NCBI RefSeq assembly: GCF_021462415.1
Contig: NZ_JAKEDS010000001.1
Span: forward strand, 1,336,273 to 1,400,272
DNA: 64,000 nucleotides
Direction of reading: 5' to 3'
From: Rhodohalobacter sp. 614A
GTDB lineage: Bacteria > Bacteroidota > Rhodothermia > Balneolales > Balneolaceae
This document shows, piece by piece, positions 1 to 10,440 of the stretch. Within the stretch, counting starts at the first letter, position 1, and every line of letters starts with the position of its first letter. The notes beneath the pieces were generated by a model, which worked only from the letters and a program-made list of their open reading frames with translations, had not been told where the DNA came from and did no database searches. A program made the translations under genes and the position numbers.

Positions 1-1
1 G

Positions 2-847
2 TACGATGTTCTGCGCCTTGAAGTGCAGCTGGCAAACCAGGAACCTCAGTTAAAAGACGCTGAACTGGCAGTGGATGAGGCATATCGTTCATTGAAAGAG
101 GTGATGGCACTTCCTCTGGATATGCCGGTGGAAATTACCGGGAGTCTGGGAACGTATACGATTAACAATTCTCCTGAGAATATTGATGTAAACGAAGAGA
201 TCTACAAGATCGTAAGCGCTACACCTGTTCCATCACTTTCTGAGGAAGAAGCTCTTGATGTGATGCGTGACAAACGAGGAGACCTGCGGGTTTTGGGAGC
301 GCAAGAAAGTCTGAAAGACCGAGAAATCAGAGCGATTAAAAGTCGGTTTCTGCCAACAATATCAGCCGATTATAATTTACAGTGGACGGCGGCGCAACCA
401 GGTTCGCCAAGGCCGTTTGAAAACGCCGTACGGTTTCAAACGTTGATGCTGAATGTAAGCTTCCCGCTTTTTACCGGTTTTGAAAGAATGGCAAATCTCA
501 ATATAGCCAAGATTGAAATGAAGGATATTGAGGTACAGCAGTGGGCTACAGAAAAAACGGCTTTGAATGAATATCAAACAAGTTTGGAACGGCTGCACAA
601 CCTTGAAGGAACAGCGAATGCAAGAAAGCAGGCAGTGGATCAAGCTCAAAGAGGTTATGAGATTGCTGCAAACCGCTATGAGAATGGAATCGGCTCACAG
701 TTGGAAGTAACCGAAGCAGAACTACAGGTGCGTGAGGCGGAGTTAAATTATGCAATATCTGTAGCTGATTACCTGAACACCAAAGCAGATTTTGATATCG
801 CCATTGGGATGGTTCCAATGATCGATGAAACCCAATACGAATTTTAA
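2..847 (+). CDS. TolC-family outer membrane efflux protein (C-terminal part)
   Basis: The frame is open from base 2, so the N-terminus lies outside the window. About 281 residues remain. Long amphipathic helices alternate with short strand segments (for example the SADYNLQWTAA and LNVSFPLFTGF regions), and the heptad-like stretch near the end (QAVDQAQRGYEIAANRYENG) is typical of the OEP repeats of TolC-like outer membrane channels. It lies 17 bases before a membrane-fusion protein and an RND pump, so it is probably the outer membrane exit duct of that tripartite efflux system. The first GTG at base 23 is internal to the frame and is not a likely start. Confidence 0.9.
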   Translation, partial: YDVLRLEVQLANQEPQLKDAELAVDEAYRSLKEVMALPLDMPVEITGSLGTYTINNSPENIDVNEEIYKIVSATPVPSLSEEEALDVMRDKRGDLRVLGAQESLKDREIRAIKSRFLPTISADYNLQWTAAQPGSPRPFENAVRFQTLMLNVSFPLFTGFERMANLNIAKIEMKDIEVQQWATEKTALNEYQTSLERLHNLEGTANARKQAVDQAQRGYEIAANRYENGIGSQLEVTEAELQVREAELNYAISVADYLNTKADFDIAIGMVPMIDETQYEF

Positions 848-864
848 ATATCACACAACCAATC

Positions 865-1962
865 ATGATGAATAACATTAAAAAACTGACAATACTTTTA
901 TTTGCTCTCGGGGTTCTTTCTGCGTGTGAGACAGAAGTAGCTGAGCACGAAGAGCAGGTTAAATCCGTAAATATTGAAACTGAACAGGTAGAAACGGAAG
1001 TTTTTGAAAGCTATCTGAGGCTTGTAGGTACCGTTATTACAAACAGCGATGTGCAGGTTGCTGCTGAAGTAAGCGGACGAATTACCGAGGTTCGAAAAAA
1101 TGAAGGCGAGGTTGTTCGCAAAGGCGAGACCGTTGTAAAGGTTGACGATAGAAAATTACAGCAAGAGTTTAATCGCCTTCGTGCCACAACCGAACAATCC
1201 AGAGAAAATTATGAACGCCTCCAACGGTTGTATGAAGAAGAAAATATTGGATCGGAAATTGATTACCTGAATGCAAAGTATGGCTACGAGCAGAATCGGG
1301 CCGCTCTGGAATCAATCAAAGTTGATCTTGAAAACACATCTATTTCAGCTCCATTTCCGGGAAGTGTTGAATCAATTTTTACAGAGGCCGGAGAAATGGT
1401 TTCTCCCGGTACACCGGTTTTTCGCCTGATTAACAGGGATGACAAAAGAGTTTTGATCGGCGTTCCAGCACGATATTCCGGTGCCGTTGACCTGGGAGAC
1501 AATACAGAGGTTTGGTTTGATTTTGATCCCGATACAAAGTATCAGTTACCGGTAACATTTGTGGGAAGTGCTATTGACCCGAGAAACCGGACATTTGAAG
1601 TAGAAATAAAATTACCGGTGGACATCAGCCAGATAAAAGTGGATATGATTGCAAATGTGCGTCTCCGAACCGAAAGGATTGAAGAAGCCATTGTGGTTAG
1701 CGAGCAATACATCTTCCAAAAAGAAGGAAACGATGTAGTGTATGTACTAAATCAAAATGAACAAGGTGAACCTATCGCATCTCAAAAAATTGTGAGCCTG
1801 GGTTCGGCGTATGGAAATGCTGTGGTTGTTGAGGATGGATTAAATGCCGGAGATGAACTCATTACACTTGGAGCTTCCTATTTGCAGGATGGTTCAAGAG
1901 TTTTCAAAGCAGAATCTGATCAATCGGAAATGGCCTCCAATAAAGAAAATGGGTCTGAATAA
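865..1962 (+). CDS. RND efflux periplasmic adaptor (membrane fusion) lipoprotein
   Basis: The 365-residue protein starts with a lipoprotein signal peptide whose lipobox LSAC places the acylated cysteine at residue 21. A lipoyl/barrel-sandwich half (VAAEVSGRITEV) is followed by a short coiled-coil hairpin (about residues 95-150), the second lipoyl half (ISAPFPGSVESIF), a beta-barrel and a membrane-proximal domain. This is the HlyD/AcrA order. It would link the inner membrane pump to the TolC-like duct. Two adjacent ATGs (865, 868) are possible starts. The next gene begins 3 bases after its stop, which supports one transcript. The substrate cannot be told from sequence. Confidence 0.93.
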   Translation: MMNNIKKLTILLFALGVLSACETEVAEHEEQVKSVNIETEQVETEVFESYLRLVGTVITNSDVQVAAEVSGRITEVRKNEGEVVRKGETVVKVDDRKLQQEFNRLRATTEQSRENYERLQRLYEEENIGSEIDYLNAKYGYEQNRAALESIKVDLENTSISAPFPGSVESIFTEAGEMVSPGTPVFRLINRDDKRVLIGVPARYSGAVDLGDNTEVWFDFDPDTKYQLPVTFVGSAIDPRNRTFEVEIKLPVDISQIKVDMIANVRLRTERIEEAIVVSEQYIFQKEGNDVVYVLNQNEQGEPIASQKIVSLGSAYGNAVVVEDGLNAGDELITLGASYLQDGSRVFKAESDQSEMASNKENGSE

Positions 1963-1965
1963 ATC

Positions 1966-4900
1966 ATGAATGAAGAAATAAATAATCCAATAAAAAAAAC
2001 TTCAACTTCTGCTGAAGATCGAAAGGAGTTCGGCCTCAGTTCATTCTCCATCAACAACAGGGTAAGTGTGCTGGTGATGATTATTCTCATCGCCATCTTG
2101 GGGATTCGGGCATATATGTCCATCCCCAAGGAATCATCTCCTGATATAACGGTGCCAAATATTATTGTTATCACCTTATATCCCGGAACAAGTCCTGAGG
2201 ATATGGAAAGCCTGGTTACGAGAAGGCTTGAAGAGGAGCTCGCCACAATCTCAGACATTAAAGAGATGAGTTCTACTACCGCCGAGGGATATTCCAGTAT
2301 TAATTTGGAATTTAATACTGATGTAAATATTGATGAAGCCCTGCAGAAAGTTCGGGAAAAAGTAGATTTGGCAAAACCCGAGTTGCCTTCTGCGGCTGAA
2401 GATCCTCTGATACAGGAGATCAATATTTCTGAGTACCCAATCATGCAGGTTAACGTTTCCGGGCAATATGGACTGGAAGATTTAAAGCAGGTAGCGGAAG
2501 ATCTGCAAGATCGCCTGGAAACCATTCCCCAGGTGTTGGAAGTAAATCTTGCCGGTGGTGTGGAGAAAGAGGTTCAGGTAGATGTTGATCTTCAAAAGCT
2601 GAAGTATTACGGCATCGCTTTGGGCGACATCATATTTGCCATCCAGAATGAAAACGTAACGATTCCGGCCGGCGCCGTTGATGTGGGTACCAAAAAATTC
2701 CTAATGCGGGTTCCGGGTGAATATGATGATCCCGGCCTGATTGAGGACATTGTCATTGATGCGCCCAGCGATTTCCCAATCTATATTCGGGACATTGCAA
2801 ATGTGTCTTTCGCTCAGAAGGAGAGAGAATCCTATGCGTATTTGGATGGTGATCCGGTTGTGACTCTTTCCGTGATCAAGCGAAGCGGCACGAATATTAT
2901 TGAAGCTGCCCAAAGTATCAGGAGCATTATTGACCAGGAACTGCCAAATATGCCTCCCACAACCGATATCAAGATTACTTCTGATATGAGTGAGGAGATC
3001 AACATGATGGTAAGCAGTCTGGAGAATAACATTATTTCCGGCCTTATTTTGGTGATTGGTATTCTGCTCTTCTTTCTTGGCGTCAGAAATGCATCGTTTG
3101 TGGGAATATCCATTCCTCTTTCCATGTTTATGTCGTTTATCATTTTGCAGATTGCCGGCATTACAATGAACATGATTGTGCTCTTTTCATTAATCCTTGC
3201 GCTGGGAATGCTGGTAGACAATGCCATTGTGGTCGTAGAAAATATTTTCCGCTATCTCGAAGAAGGATATGATAATATCGAAGCCGCAAAAAAAGGCACG
3301 GGCGAGGTAGCATTGCCGATCATTTCCGGTACGGCAACAACGCTGGCTGCATTTTTGCCCATTGCGTTCTGGCCCGGAATGGTGGGTGAGTTTATGTCGT
3401 ATCTGCCCATCACACTTATCGTTACGCTGAGCTGTTCTCTTTTTGTGGGCCTGGTTATCAATCCGGTGCTTTGTGCAGTGTTTATGACATTGGAAACCGA
3501 AGAAGATACATCCAAACCTTCTATGACCAAGAAAGGGAAATGGGTATTAAGCATTTTTGGTGGAGTGATTCTCGTGCTGCTGTTTCTCGGTAATCCTCCT
3601 CTCTGGGGAATGATGATTCTTTTGGGAGTACTACTCTACTTCAGTTTCAGATTTTTCATGAAACCTGTTGGTTTATGGTGGCAGAAGCGTGGTTTAAACA
3701 AGGTTCTCGAATATTACGAGTCGTCATTAAAATGGTCGCTCAGCCATCGTTTTATCGTTTTGGGAATTTCCATAGCAGTACTGATTTCCAGTTTCATTGT
3801 ATTTGGAATGTTCAATCAGGGGGTTGAGTTTTTCCCCGAAGACATTCCTCCGGCGCGGGTGTATGTCCAAATCGAAACTCCTCCCGGAACCAATGTTGAA
3901 TTTACTCGCGAAGTTGCATTGGAGTTAGAAAACCGGTTAACTCAGCTTTCCAATTACGGAGATGTTGAAACCATTGTGACCACTCCCGGAGCACCGGTAT
4001 CCAGCGGATTTGAATTCGGAGGCGGAAATAGTTCTAACCGGGGTACCATCGTGCTCAGTTTTGTGGACTACAATGAACAGGAAGGAGATGTGTTCGAGGC
4101 AATTGAGCAGATGAGGGAAATCCTTCCGGAAGGAATTGCAGGAGCAGAAATAACGATTGAAAGCGAACAGGGTGGTCCGCCGACCGGTAAGGCGATTAAT
4201 CTTGAAATCGTAGGTCAGGATCTGGAACAACTCGACAGCATTTCACAAGAAATTCTCAGGATACTGGAAAACGATCCGATTTACGGCAAACTTGATGGTT
4301 TGGAAACCGATCTGCCGGAAGCCCGCCCTGAAACACGAATTACCGTAGACCGGGAAAAAGCGGCAATCTTTGGCGTGAATACCTCTGATGTTGGAAATAC
4401 AATCCGGCAGGCAATTAATGGTGTTGAGGCTTCTCAATACAGGGAGGGTAACGATGAGTACGATATTATTGTGCGCCTGGCAAAAGAGTATCGGGATGAT
4501 TTAAGTACCCTGAACAGTCTTACCGTTATGGGAGAAGAAGGTCGTCAGATTCCACTTTCAGAAATAGCTGGCTGGAGTATTGAAGAAGGATACGGTGGGA
4601 TTAGGCGGATCGATCAGAATAGAGTTGTTTCTGTTCAGGCAGATGTGAGGAGCACGTACAACAGTAATGCGGTTCTTGCCGAAGCACAGCAGATCCTTCA
4701 GCCGTACCTCCAGGATCTGCCGACAGGTGTAACGGCACGCTGGACAGGGCAAATGGAAGAGCAAAATGAAGCACAGGAATTTTTGACAAATGCATTCTTT
4801 ATTGCTCTTGGTTTGATGGCGTTTATTCTCATTTCGCAGTTTAATTCCGTTGCCAAACCCTTCATTGTTTTAACATCCGTTATTATGTCCATCGCCGGTG

Positions 4901-5463
4901 TGTTGTATGGACTGGTTATTTTCCAGATGCCGTTTGGTATCATTATGACAGGTATCGGGGTAATTTCACTGGCTGGGGTGGTTGTAAATAATGCCATCGT
5001 GATGATCGACTACATCGACATTCTGAGAGTTCGGGATAAGATGAAGTTGTATGATGCACTGGTACAAGGAGGAATGGTTCGTTTTCGTCCGGTAATTTTA
5101 ACGGCTGTTACTACAACACTCGGTCTTGTTCCTTTGGCTATTGGTTTTAACCTGGACTTTATCGTTCTGGCCAATGACCCGGTACTGTTTTTCAATAATA
5201 TCGGAGAATATTTGTACTGGGGTGGAGTACAGGCAGCATGGTGGAGCCCCATGGCAATTGCCGTGATCTGCGGTTTGATGTTCGCCACATTCCTCACTCT
5301 GATACTTGTTCCGGTACTCTATTTTATAGTTGAGGAAACGAGGAGAAATACTAACAAATATTTCTTCGACACCGTCAATCCTGCCATTATTATTGATCAA
5401 AGCAACAGCATCAGGCAAAATGGATCATCCAAAGAGGAAAAGGAAAAAGAGTACCATACATAA
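1966..5463 (+). CDS. RND efflux transporter permease (AcrB/MexF superfamily)
   Basis: At 1165 residues it is somewhat longer than the usual 1030-1050. The first membrane helix is near residues 31-50. The proton-relay helix reads GMLVDNAIVVVEN near residue 414 and its repeat partner reads VVVNNAIVMIDYI near residue 1004. Two large periplasmic loops follow helices 1 and 7. The extra length comes mostly from an added hydrophobic segment at about residues 510-570, between the two halves, and from a loop near the C-terminus (about 1060-1090). It should act as a proton-driven drug or amphiphile exporter with the two upstream genes. Motifs favour the hydrophobe/amphiphile type over metal pumps, with moderate certainty. 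Confidence 0.93.
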   Translation: MNEEINNPIKKTSTSAEDRKEFGLSSFSINNRVSVLVMIILIAILGIRAYMSIPKESSPDITVPNIIVITLYPGTSPEDMESLVTRRLEEELATISDIKEMSSTTAEGYSSINLEFNTDVNIDEALQKVREKVDLAKPELPSAAEDPLIQEINISEYPIMQVNVSGQYGLEDLKQVAEDLQDRLETIPQVLEVNLAGGVEKEVQVDVDLQKLKYYGIALGDIIFAIQNENVTIPAGAVDVGTKKFLMRVPGEYDDPGLIEDIVIDAPSDFPIYIRDIANVSFAQKERESYAYLDGDPVVTLSVIKRSGTNIIEAAQSIRSIIDQELPNMPPTTDIKITSDMSEEINMMVSSLENNIISGLILVIGILLFFLGVRNASFVGISIPLSMFMSFIILQIAGITMNMIVLFSLILALGMLVDNAIVVVENIFRYLEEGYDNIEAAKKGTGEVALPIISGTATTLAAFLPIAFWPGMVGEFMSYLPITLIVTLSCSLFVGLVINPVLCAVFMTLETEEDTSKPSMTKKGKWVLSIFGGVILVLLFLGNPPLWGMMILLGVLLYFSFRFFMKPVGLWWQKRGLNKVLEYYESSLKWSLSHRFIVLGISIAVLISSFIVFGMFNQGVEFFPEDIPPARVYVQIETPPGTNVEFTREVALELENRLTQLSNYGDVETIVTTPGAPVSSGFEFGGGNSSNRGTIVLSFVDYNEQEGDVFEAIEQMREILPEGIAGAEITIESEQGGPPTGKAINLEIVGQDLEQLDSISQEILRILENDPIYGKLDGLETDLPEARPETRITVDREKAAIFGVNTSDVGNTIRQAINGVEASQYREGNDEYDIIVRLAKEYRDDLSTLNSLTVMGEEGRQIPLSEIAGWSIEEGYGGIRRIDQNRVVSVQADVRSTYNSNAVLAEAQQILQPYLQDLPTGVTARWTGQMEEQNEAQEFLTNAFFIALGLMAFILISQFNSVAKPFIVLTSVIMSIAGVLYGLVIFQMPFGIIMTGIGVISLAGVVVNNAIVMIDYIDILRVRDKMKLYDALVQGGMVRFRPVILTAVTTTLGLVPLAIGFNLDFIVLANDPVLFFNNIGEYLYWGGVQAAWWSPMAIAVICGLMFATFLTLILVPVLYFIVEETRRNTNKYFFDTVNPAIIIDQSNSIRQNGSSKEEKEKEYHT

Positions 5464-5559
5464 AGGCCTCAAAGAGATTGGCAGATATTCATCTTCGATG
5501 TGGTATCTGCCAGTCCATTTCTTTATTTTTTGGGAGAATTTTCACCAAATCTTAGCAGT

Positions 5560-5967
5560 TTGATCCAACGACCTCAATCCCTCTATTTATTTGTTGCCGC
5601 ACTTATCAATCTCGGCGTTTTTTTTAATTCAATTTATAGCAAAGCCATGGCCGATCCCGCAGAATGGATTGGGTATGGATTGGCAATTTCCATCACTCTT
5701 GCCCTGCTCCTTGCACTGGTTTCAATTTTTCTATACAAGAACCGGCCACTTCAGTTAAACCTGGTCAAGTTTGGAACCTACATTCAAATAGTGGCTCTTG
5801 GTTTTGGAACCGGGGTTCTATTTTCACTTGGAGGGTTTGGAATTTTCTTGTGGCAAGAGACAATTGGTGTGGCTCTTCTTGTCTTATCACTTGTAATGTT
5901 TTGGCTTGCAGGCAAGAATATTAAGAAAGATGAAGCGCTGGTCAAGTCGATGGACCGCATACGGTAA
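5560..5967 (+). CDS. DUF4293 family four-helix membrane protein
   Basis: About 135 residues with four hydrophobic segments and a charged C-terminal tail. The opening residues IQRPQSLYLFVAALINLGVF match the conserved start of DUF4293 proteins (typically MIQRIQTIYL...), so the TTG at 5560 is preferred over the in-frame ATG at 5500. That choice removes 20 poorly conserved residues. A purine-rich GGGAGAA lies upstream. The family is found in Bacteroidota and relatives and has no known function. It sits between an efflux operon and an EamA transporter on the same strand, with 5 bases to the next start. Confidence 0.7.
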   Translation: MIQRPQSLYLFVAALINLGVFFNSIYSKAMADPAEWIGYGLAISITLALLLALVSIFLYKNRPLQLNLVKFGTYIQIVALGFGTGVLFSLGGFGIFLWQETIGVALLVLSLVMFWLAGKNIKKDEALVKSMDRIR

Positions 5968-5972
5968 TCTTT

Positions 5973-6893
5973 TTGAACTCCTCCGATACTTTCCAAATAC
6001 CTATTCTGAAAGTAGTTATTTTCCTTTTTTTGGGATTGATTTCTTTCGGTTTGGCTCCCATTTTGGTCCGCTTTGCCACAGATGTTGAACCCCTGGTTCT
6101 TGCTGCCGTGAGAACCATTTTTGCTGTTCTTTTATTGATGCCCTTTTGGGCATCAAAGGGGAAATCATTCAGGCAGCTAAAAAACAATGGGGTAAATCCA
6201 TTATGGCTGGGTGGCGCCGGGCTTTGTCTCGGTCTTCACTTCACGTTTTGGATAGCATCACTCCACTATACATCGGTTGCATCAGCCTCTGTTTTGGTAA
6301 CCATTCATCCCGTAATGTTGATTGTGGCCGAGAGTCTTTTATTTAAAAAAAGTTTTCGGCCGTTGGTTTGGTTGGGTGTTTTTATAGCCTTCATCGGGTC
6401 CGTTTTTTTGGGAATAGCTGATAAAGCCCTGGCAGAAGAATTTCCCCAGGCACTTTTCGGGAATGCATTGGCATTCACAGCAGCCGTTATTTTTGTGATA
6501 TACTTTTTAATCGGGCGAAAAATCAGGCAGCATTCCGAATGGATTGATTATGTTTTCCACGTATATCTTTATGGAGCTATTACATGTACGATTTTATCAT
6601 TTCTATGGGTGGAAGGAGTGCCGGTCATAACAACACCAGCCATTATTATTGGTCTTGCATTGGCCGTGGGGCCCACTCTGATGGGGCATGGTTCGGTGAA
6701 TTATGCGGTTAAATATGTTTCTCCAACATTACTTTCCACGTTAATTTTGTCCGAAGCTGTTTTTGCGGCGATTGCTGCATACTTTATTTTTGATGAATTG
6801 CCAACGATGCTATCCATTACAGCAATGATAATCATCGTTTGTGGAATTGTATTGACGTGGTCACGCCGAATAATTGGCAAGAAAGATCAGTAA
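5973..6893 (+). CDS. DMT-superfamily (EamA) transporter
   Basis: 306 residues with about ten hydrophobic helices arranged as two EamA repeats. Each repeat carries the typical small-residue motif in its fourth helix (ASVLVTIHPVMLIVAE and SPTLLSTLILSEAVFAAIAAYFIF). The family is the drug/metabolite transporter superfamily, which exports metabolites or amino acids; the substrate is unknown. A TTG start at 5973 is assumed because it begins just upstream of helix 1, and no in-frame ATG occurs before it. It follows the DUF4293 gene by 5 bases and may be co-transcribed. Confidence 0.88.
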   Translation: MNSSDTFQIPILKVVIFLFLGLISFGLAPILVRFATDVEPLVLAAVRTIFAVLLLMPFWASKGKSFRQLKNNGVNPLWLGGAGLCLGLHFTFWIASLHYTSVASASVLVTIHPVMLIVAESLLFKKSFRPLVWLGVFIAFIGSVFLGIADKALAEEFPQALFGNALAFTAAVIFVIYFLIGRKIRQHSEWIDYVFHVYLYGAITCTILSFLWVEGVPVITTPAIIIGLALAVGPTLMGHGSVNYAVKYVSPTLLSTLILSEAVFAAIAAYFIFDELPTMLSITAMIIIVCGIVLTWSRRIIGKKDQ

Positions 6894-7162
6894 ACAGATG
6901 TCGGGAAAAGGATGAGATTTGTGTTTTTTTGTTCAATCAAAACAAAACTGCTACTTTAGCGTATAAATATCTTGAAAATTTTTTATTACCCGATAACATT
7001 TAACCAGTAAATTCAAGAGAATCAACTGTTTGCGTTTCAAAAAATGATTCGATAGAAAACTGCGTTATAATAGTTGATTTACAAATAGCAGAAGGAGCCG
7101 TTAGAAAGTTTTTGGATTTTATGGATAACGATCCTTCACAAACAGGAAACAACCTGTACTTC

Positions 7163-8701
7163 ATGAAATTAAAATCCCCTTTTGTCGCAAAAGAAATAGG
7201 TAAGTTGTTTTTTATCCTCTTCATAATTTCTTTTGTTGCAATTTCCTGTACGCGAGATTCAAAGAAGCAGTCTTTTTCTTCTGAATCAGCTCCAATCACT
7301 GTTTACGATCCGATTGACCGTGATTTTGATGATATTAAGGAGAGCGGTGTACTGAGAATGATCACCTTTTACAGCTCAAATACCTATTTCTTAAATCAGG
7401 GTATCGAAGTTGGCTTTGAATACGAACTCTTGAAGGAATTTGCCCGGGAGAACGACCTTGCACTTGAAGTAATTATTGTCGGTGCTGATGAAAATCCGTT
7501 CGATTTGCTGAATAAGGGAGTGGGTGACGTTATTGCCGCCAATTATACGATTACGCCCGAAAGGAGAAGGGTTGCAACGTTTACACGGCCCTATAATATT
7601 GTAGATCAAATGGTGGTTTACTCTGTTGAAGAATCTGACAGGCCTCAAACTCTTGAAGAGCTCTCTGAATCCGGAATACCCATCTCTGTTCGGCGAAATA
7701 GTTCCTACTACTCCCGCCTCCAGGAATTGAACAATGAAGATTACAATTTTAATATAAATCCTATTTCGGATGGGATGGATACAGAGGCTGCTCTTTATCA
7801 GGTAGGCCAGGGTAATCTGCATGCAACGATTGCAGATGATAATATGTATTACGCATCCAGCCGATATATGGAGGGTTTGTTCCCGGGCCCGACTATTGCC
7901 GAAGCCGATACAATTGCATGGGCAATACGAAGCAATGCAGAGGAACTCGAATCCAGAATGAACCGGTATCTCTATAAACATTTTCGGTTTTCGGAAGATA
8001 AAGATCAGCCGCGGCGTTCTACATTTCTCAATGTGTTGAGGAAAAAATATTTTGAACAGAGCCGGCAAATGGCAGAATATTACAATCCGGAGTGGCAATA
8101 TCAATCTATGGGAGTTATTTCCCCCTATGATGAAATGGTAAAAGCCGTTGCCGATTCACTAGAGTTGGATTGGTTGATGCTTACGGCGATGATTGCCCAG
8201 GAATCCAGCTTTAATCCAAATAGCAGAAGCTGGGCAGGTGCTGTTGGTTTGATGCAAATTATGCCTCAATTTGTAGATTCAACCGCGTACGAATCTTACC
8301 GGGAATTATACGATCCTATGACAAATATTCGGGAAGGCGCAAGAATCATCAAAGAACATCTTGAACACTATTCCTATCTCGAGGATAAAGATCAGCAGTG
8401 GGCATTTGCACTTGCAGCATATAACGTTGGTTCAGGCCATATGGCCGATGCGAGGAGGCTCGCCATCGATCAAAATAAAAATCCCAATGACTGGGATACC
8501 GTATCCAGCGCCTTATTGAAGTTAATGCAGAGAAGACATTATCAGCGTGCCCGCTACGGATTTGTCCGTGGAATCGAGCCGGTGAAATATGTAGAAGAGA
8601 TTATGAACAGATACCGGACGTATGAGGCGATATTGGCTCTTTCTGAACAACAACAGCAAGCCGGTTTCACAGATGTATTAAGCCCGACATTTAATCGCTA
8701 A
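7163..8701 (+). CDS. mltF: MltF-like membrane-bound lytic murein transglycosylase
   Basis: From the ATG at 7163 the protein has 512 residues. This start is chosen because it directly precedes a lipoprotein signal ending at Cys29 (FVAISC); in-frame TTG 7112 and ATG 7121 would add a polar leader. Residues about 55-280 form a periplasmic solute-binding (SBP_bac_3) domain. The C-terminal SLT domain contains IAQESSFNP with catalytic Glu347, then GAVGLMQIMPQ and LAAYNVGSGH. The two-domain layout matches MltF, which cleaves peptidoglycan to 1,6-anhydromuropeptides. The gene converges with the phosphatase gene and overlaps it by 4 bases. Confidence 0.9.
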   Translation: MKLKSPFVAKEIGKLFFILFIISFVAISCTRDSKKQSFSSESAPITVYDPIDRDFDDIKESGVLRMITFYSSNTYFLNQGIEVGFEYELLKEFARENDLALEVIIVGADENPFDLLNKGVGDVIAANYTITPERRRVATFTRPYNIVDQMVVYSVEESDRPQTLEELSESGIPISVRRNSSYYSRLQELNNEDYNFNINPISDGMDTEAALYQVGQGNLHATIADDNMYYASSRYMEGLFPGPTIAEADTIAWAIRSNAEELESRMNRYLYKHFRFSEDKDQPRRSTFLNVLRKKYFEQSRQMAEYYNPEWQYQSMGVISPYDEMVKAVADSLELDWLMLTAMIAQESSFNPNSRSWAGAVGLMQIMPQFVDSTAYESYRELYDPMTNIREGARIIKEHLEHYSYLEDKDQQWAFALAAYNVGSGHMADARRLAIDQNKNPNDWDTVSSALLKLMQRRHYQRARYGFVRGIEPVKYVEEIMNRYRTYEAILALSEQQQQAGFTDVLSPTFNR

Positions 8702-10431
8702 CTTGTTGCCTTTATTATCAACAATGTAAGGTCATCAAAGAGCTTGTGGTTGGAAAATACGGATACTTCATCCACGATAGCCTCCATAATTTCATTGGAG
8801 GTTTTATCCCGGTTTCTGATAATACATTCCTTCAAGCGATCAATACCGTACTCCTCTTCGTCAGTATCCATAGCCTCATTCACGCCATCGGTATAACAGA
8901 TTAAGACATCGTTAAAATTTAGCTGAATGTCTTTTTGATCGTATGGCATCATAGTTTCCATCGCTCCCAAAAGCAGTCCGCCCTCGGATAATTCTTCGAA
9001 TGTATTGGAATTATTTCGCAGCAGTAACGGAGGGTTATGGCCTGCATTTACATATCGCAAAATTTTATGAGTGCTCAGATATTTTGCCCAAAAGAAAGTG
9101 ATGAATTTATCAGGGGGAGTGTTTCTATAAATAAGATTGTTGATCCGTTCAGTCGCCTCAGATAGCGTTATATCCACGGGGAGGAGAACATGCAGCATCG
9201 ACTGAAGGTTGGCCATGAGTAAAGCCGCAGGCACTCCTTTTCCGGTTACATCGGCAATGGCCAGAATCGTATTGCCGTCAAGTGTTTTGGCGATATCAAA
9301 ATAATCGCCTCCAACTTCACGCGATGAGATCGTGCTTGCGGCCAGGTCCACTCCCTCAATTTCCGGTATTGGGTCAGGAAGTAAACCCTCCTGGATGGAT
9401 TTGGCAATGGAAAGTTCTTCTTCCATTCTTTCTTTATCAATCCGTTCTTCCAGGAAATATGTTTTTTGGATTGAAATAACAGCGAGATTTGCCAGAGATT
9501 TCAGGAAATTGAAATCGGTTTCAGAAAAAGGGACTCCATTCGCACGTTCACCCACGCCGATAACGGCCACCTTCTCATTTTGTATAGATACACTGATTAA
9601 GGCGGTAATATCGCTTTCACAAATCCAGGCATGATCTTCACCGAAACTTTCATCCACCTGAATCACATCGTCCTGGGTGGCTTCAAACAGTTTTTGGATC
9701 TCTTTGGAATCGGGTTGTTTTTGGAGACCGCTGGCTGCCAATAAATTAATATCATCCTGGTTTTTATATATCAGAAAAAATGTTCTGATAAAAAGCTGTC
9801 CCAGCAGAGCGAATTTAAAAATCCTTGAAATCTTCTCCCTGTCCACCAAAAGGTTGAATTCCTTGGAGAGATCAAACAGTGTGTTTAACTCATGAATCCG
9901 GCGGTCTAAATTGCGATACGTGTTTTTGAGTTCTGTAAACAGCTGTGAGTTAACCAGTGCGGCTGTAGAGATAATGCATAACCCCTCGATAAACTCAAGT
10001 TCATGTTCCTCAAAAGGTTGGCTGTTTGCTTTTTTTCCTAAAAAAAGAAGCCCGTGATGGTTATTGCTGGTTCGAAGGTTAAAAAAGAGGCCGCCATCGG
10101 TATCACCTAAAGAGGATCGAAAAGGTTCGTTCGAAAGTTTAGCTTCAAAGTAAACCCGGTCTTTATGTGTGTCTTTCTCAATGATTTGGTATTTGTCATT
10201 TTCCTTTAAATCAGGGAGACCCTTGGATTTTCTCAGTGAATAGGAACCGGTTTGAGGGTCGTAGATAAAAATGGCTGCCCGGCTCACCAACAATCTTCCC
10301 ATCAGAATGAGAAGCAGGTTGTTGATTATGAATTCACTATTACGCGATTCAACCAGCATGCGGCTGGTTTCAAGAACTGTTTTAAGTTCGAATCTGGATT
10401 GTAGCCCTTCTTTTTTTTTGGATTGGTTCAC
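8698..10431 (-). CDS. GAF-domain PP2C (SpoIIE/RsbU-type) serine phosphatase
   Basis: 577 residues. One or two GAF-like sensory domains occupy about residues 20-330. A linker helix (EEELSIAKSIQEGLLPDPIPEI) leads into a SpoIIE-type PP2C domain with metal-binding signatures REVGGDYFD, IADVTGKGVPAALLMA, LRYVNAGHNPP, CYTDGVNEA and LFDDLTLLII. Such phosphatases dephosphorylate STAS-domain antagonists. It lies 9 bases downstream of the HATPase gene, which lies 8 bases downstream of the STAS gene, so all three members of a partner switch are in one transcript. It has no membrane segment, so it probably acts in the cytoplasm. The signal sensed by the GAF region is unknown. Confidence 0.9.
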   Translation of the reverse strand: MNQSKKKEGLQSRFELKTVLETSRMLVESRNSEFIINNLLLILMGRLLVSRAAIFIYDPQTGSYSLRKSKGLPDLKENDKYQIIEKDTHKDRVYFEAKLSNEPFRSSLGDTDGGLFFNLRTSNNHHGLLFLGKKANSQPFEEHELEFIEGLCIISTAALVNSQLFTELKNTYRNLDRRIHELNTLFDLSKEFNLLVDREKISRIFKFALLGQLFIRTFFLIYKNQDDINLLAASGLQKQPDSKEIQKLFEATQDDVIQVDESFGEDHAWICESDITALISVSIQNEKVAVIGVGERANGVPFSETDFNFLKSLANLAVISIQKTYFLEERIDKERMEEELSIAKSIQEGLLPDPIPEIEGVDLAASTISSREVGGDYFDIAKTLDGNTILAIADVTGKGVPAALLMANLQSMLHVLLPVDITLSEATERINNLIYRNTPPDKFITFFWAKYLSTHKILRYVNAGHNPPLLLRNNSNTFEELSEGGLLLGAMETMMPYDQKDIQLNFNDVLICYTDGVNEAMDTDEEEYGIDRLKECIIRNRDKTSNEIMEAIVDEVSVFSNHKLFDDLTLLIIKATS

Positions 10432-10440
10432 TCTGTTAAC

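Noticed and set aside
5330-5563. Plus-strand frame overlapping the end of the RND gene as a separate small protein
   Set aside because: It is out of frame with both neighbours, begins inside the RND gene and has no family features.
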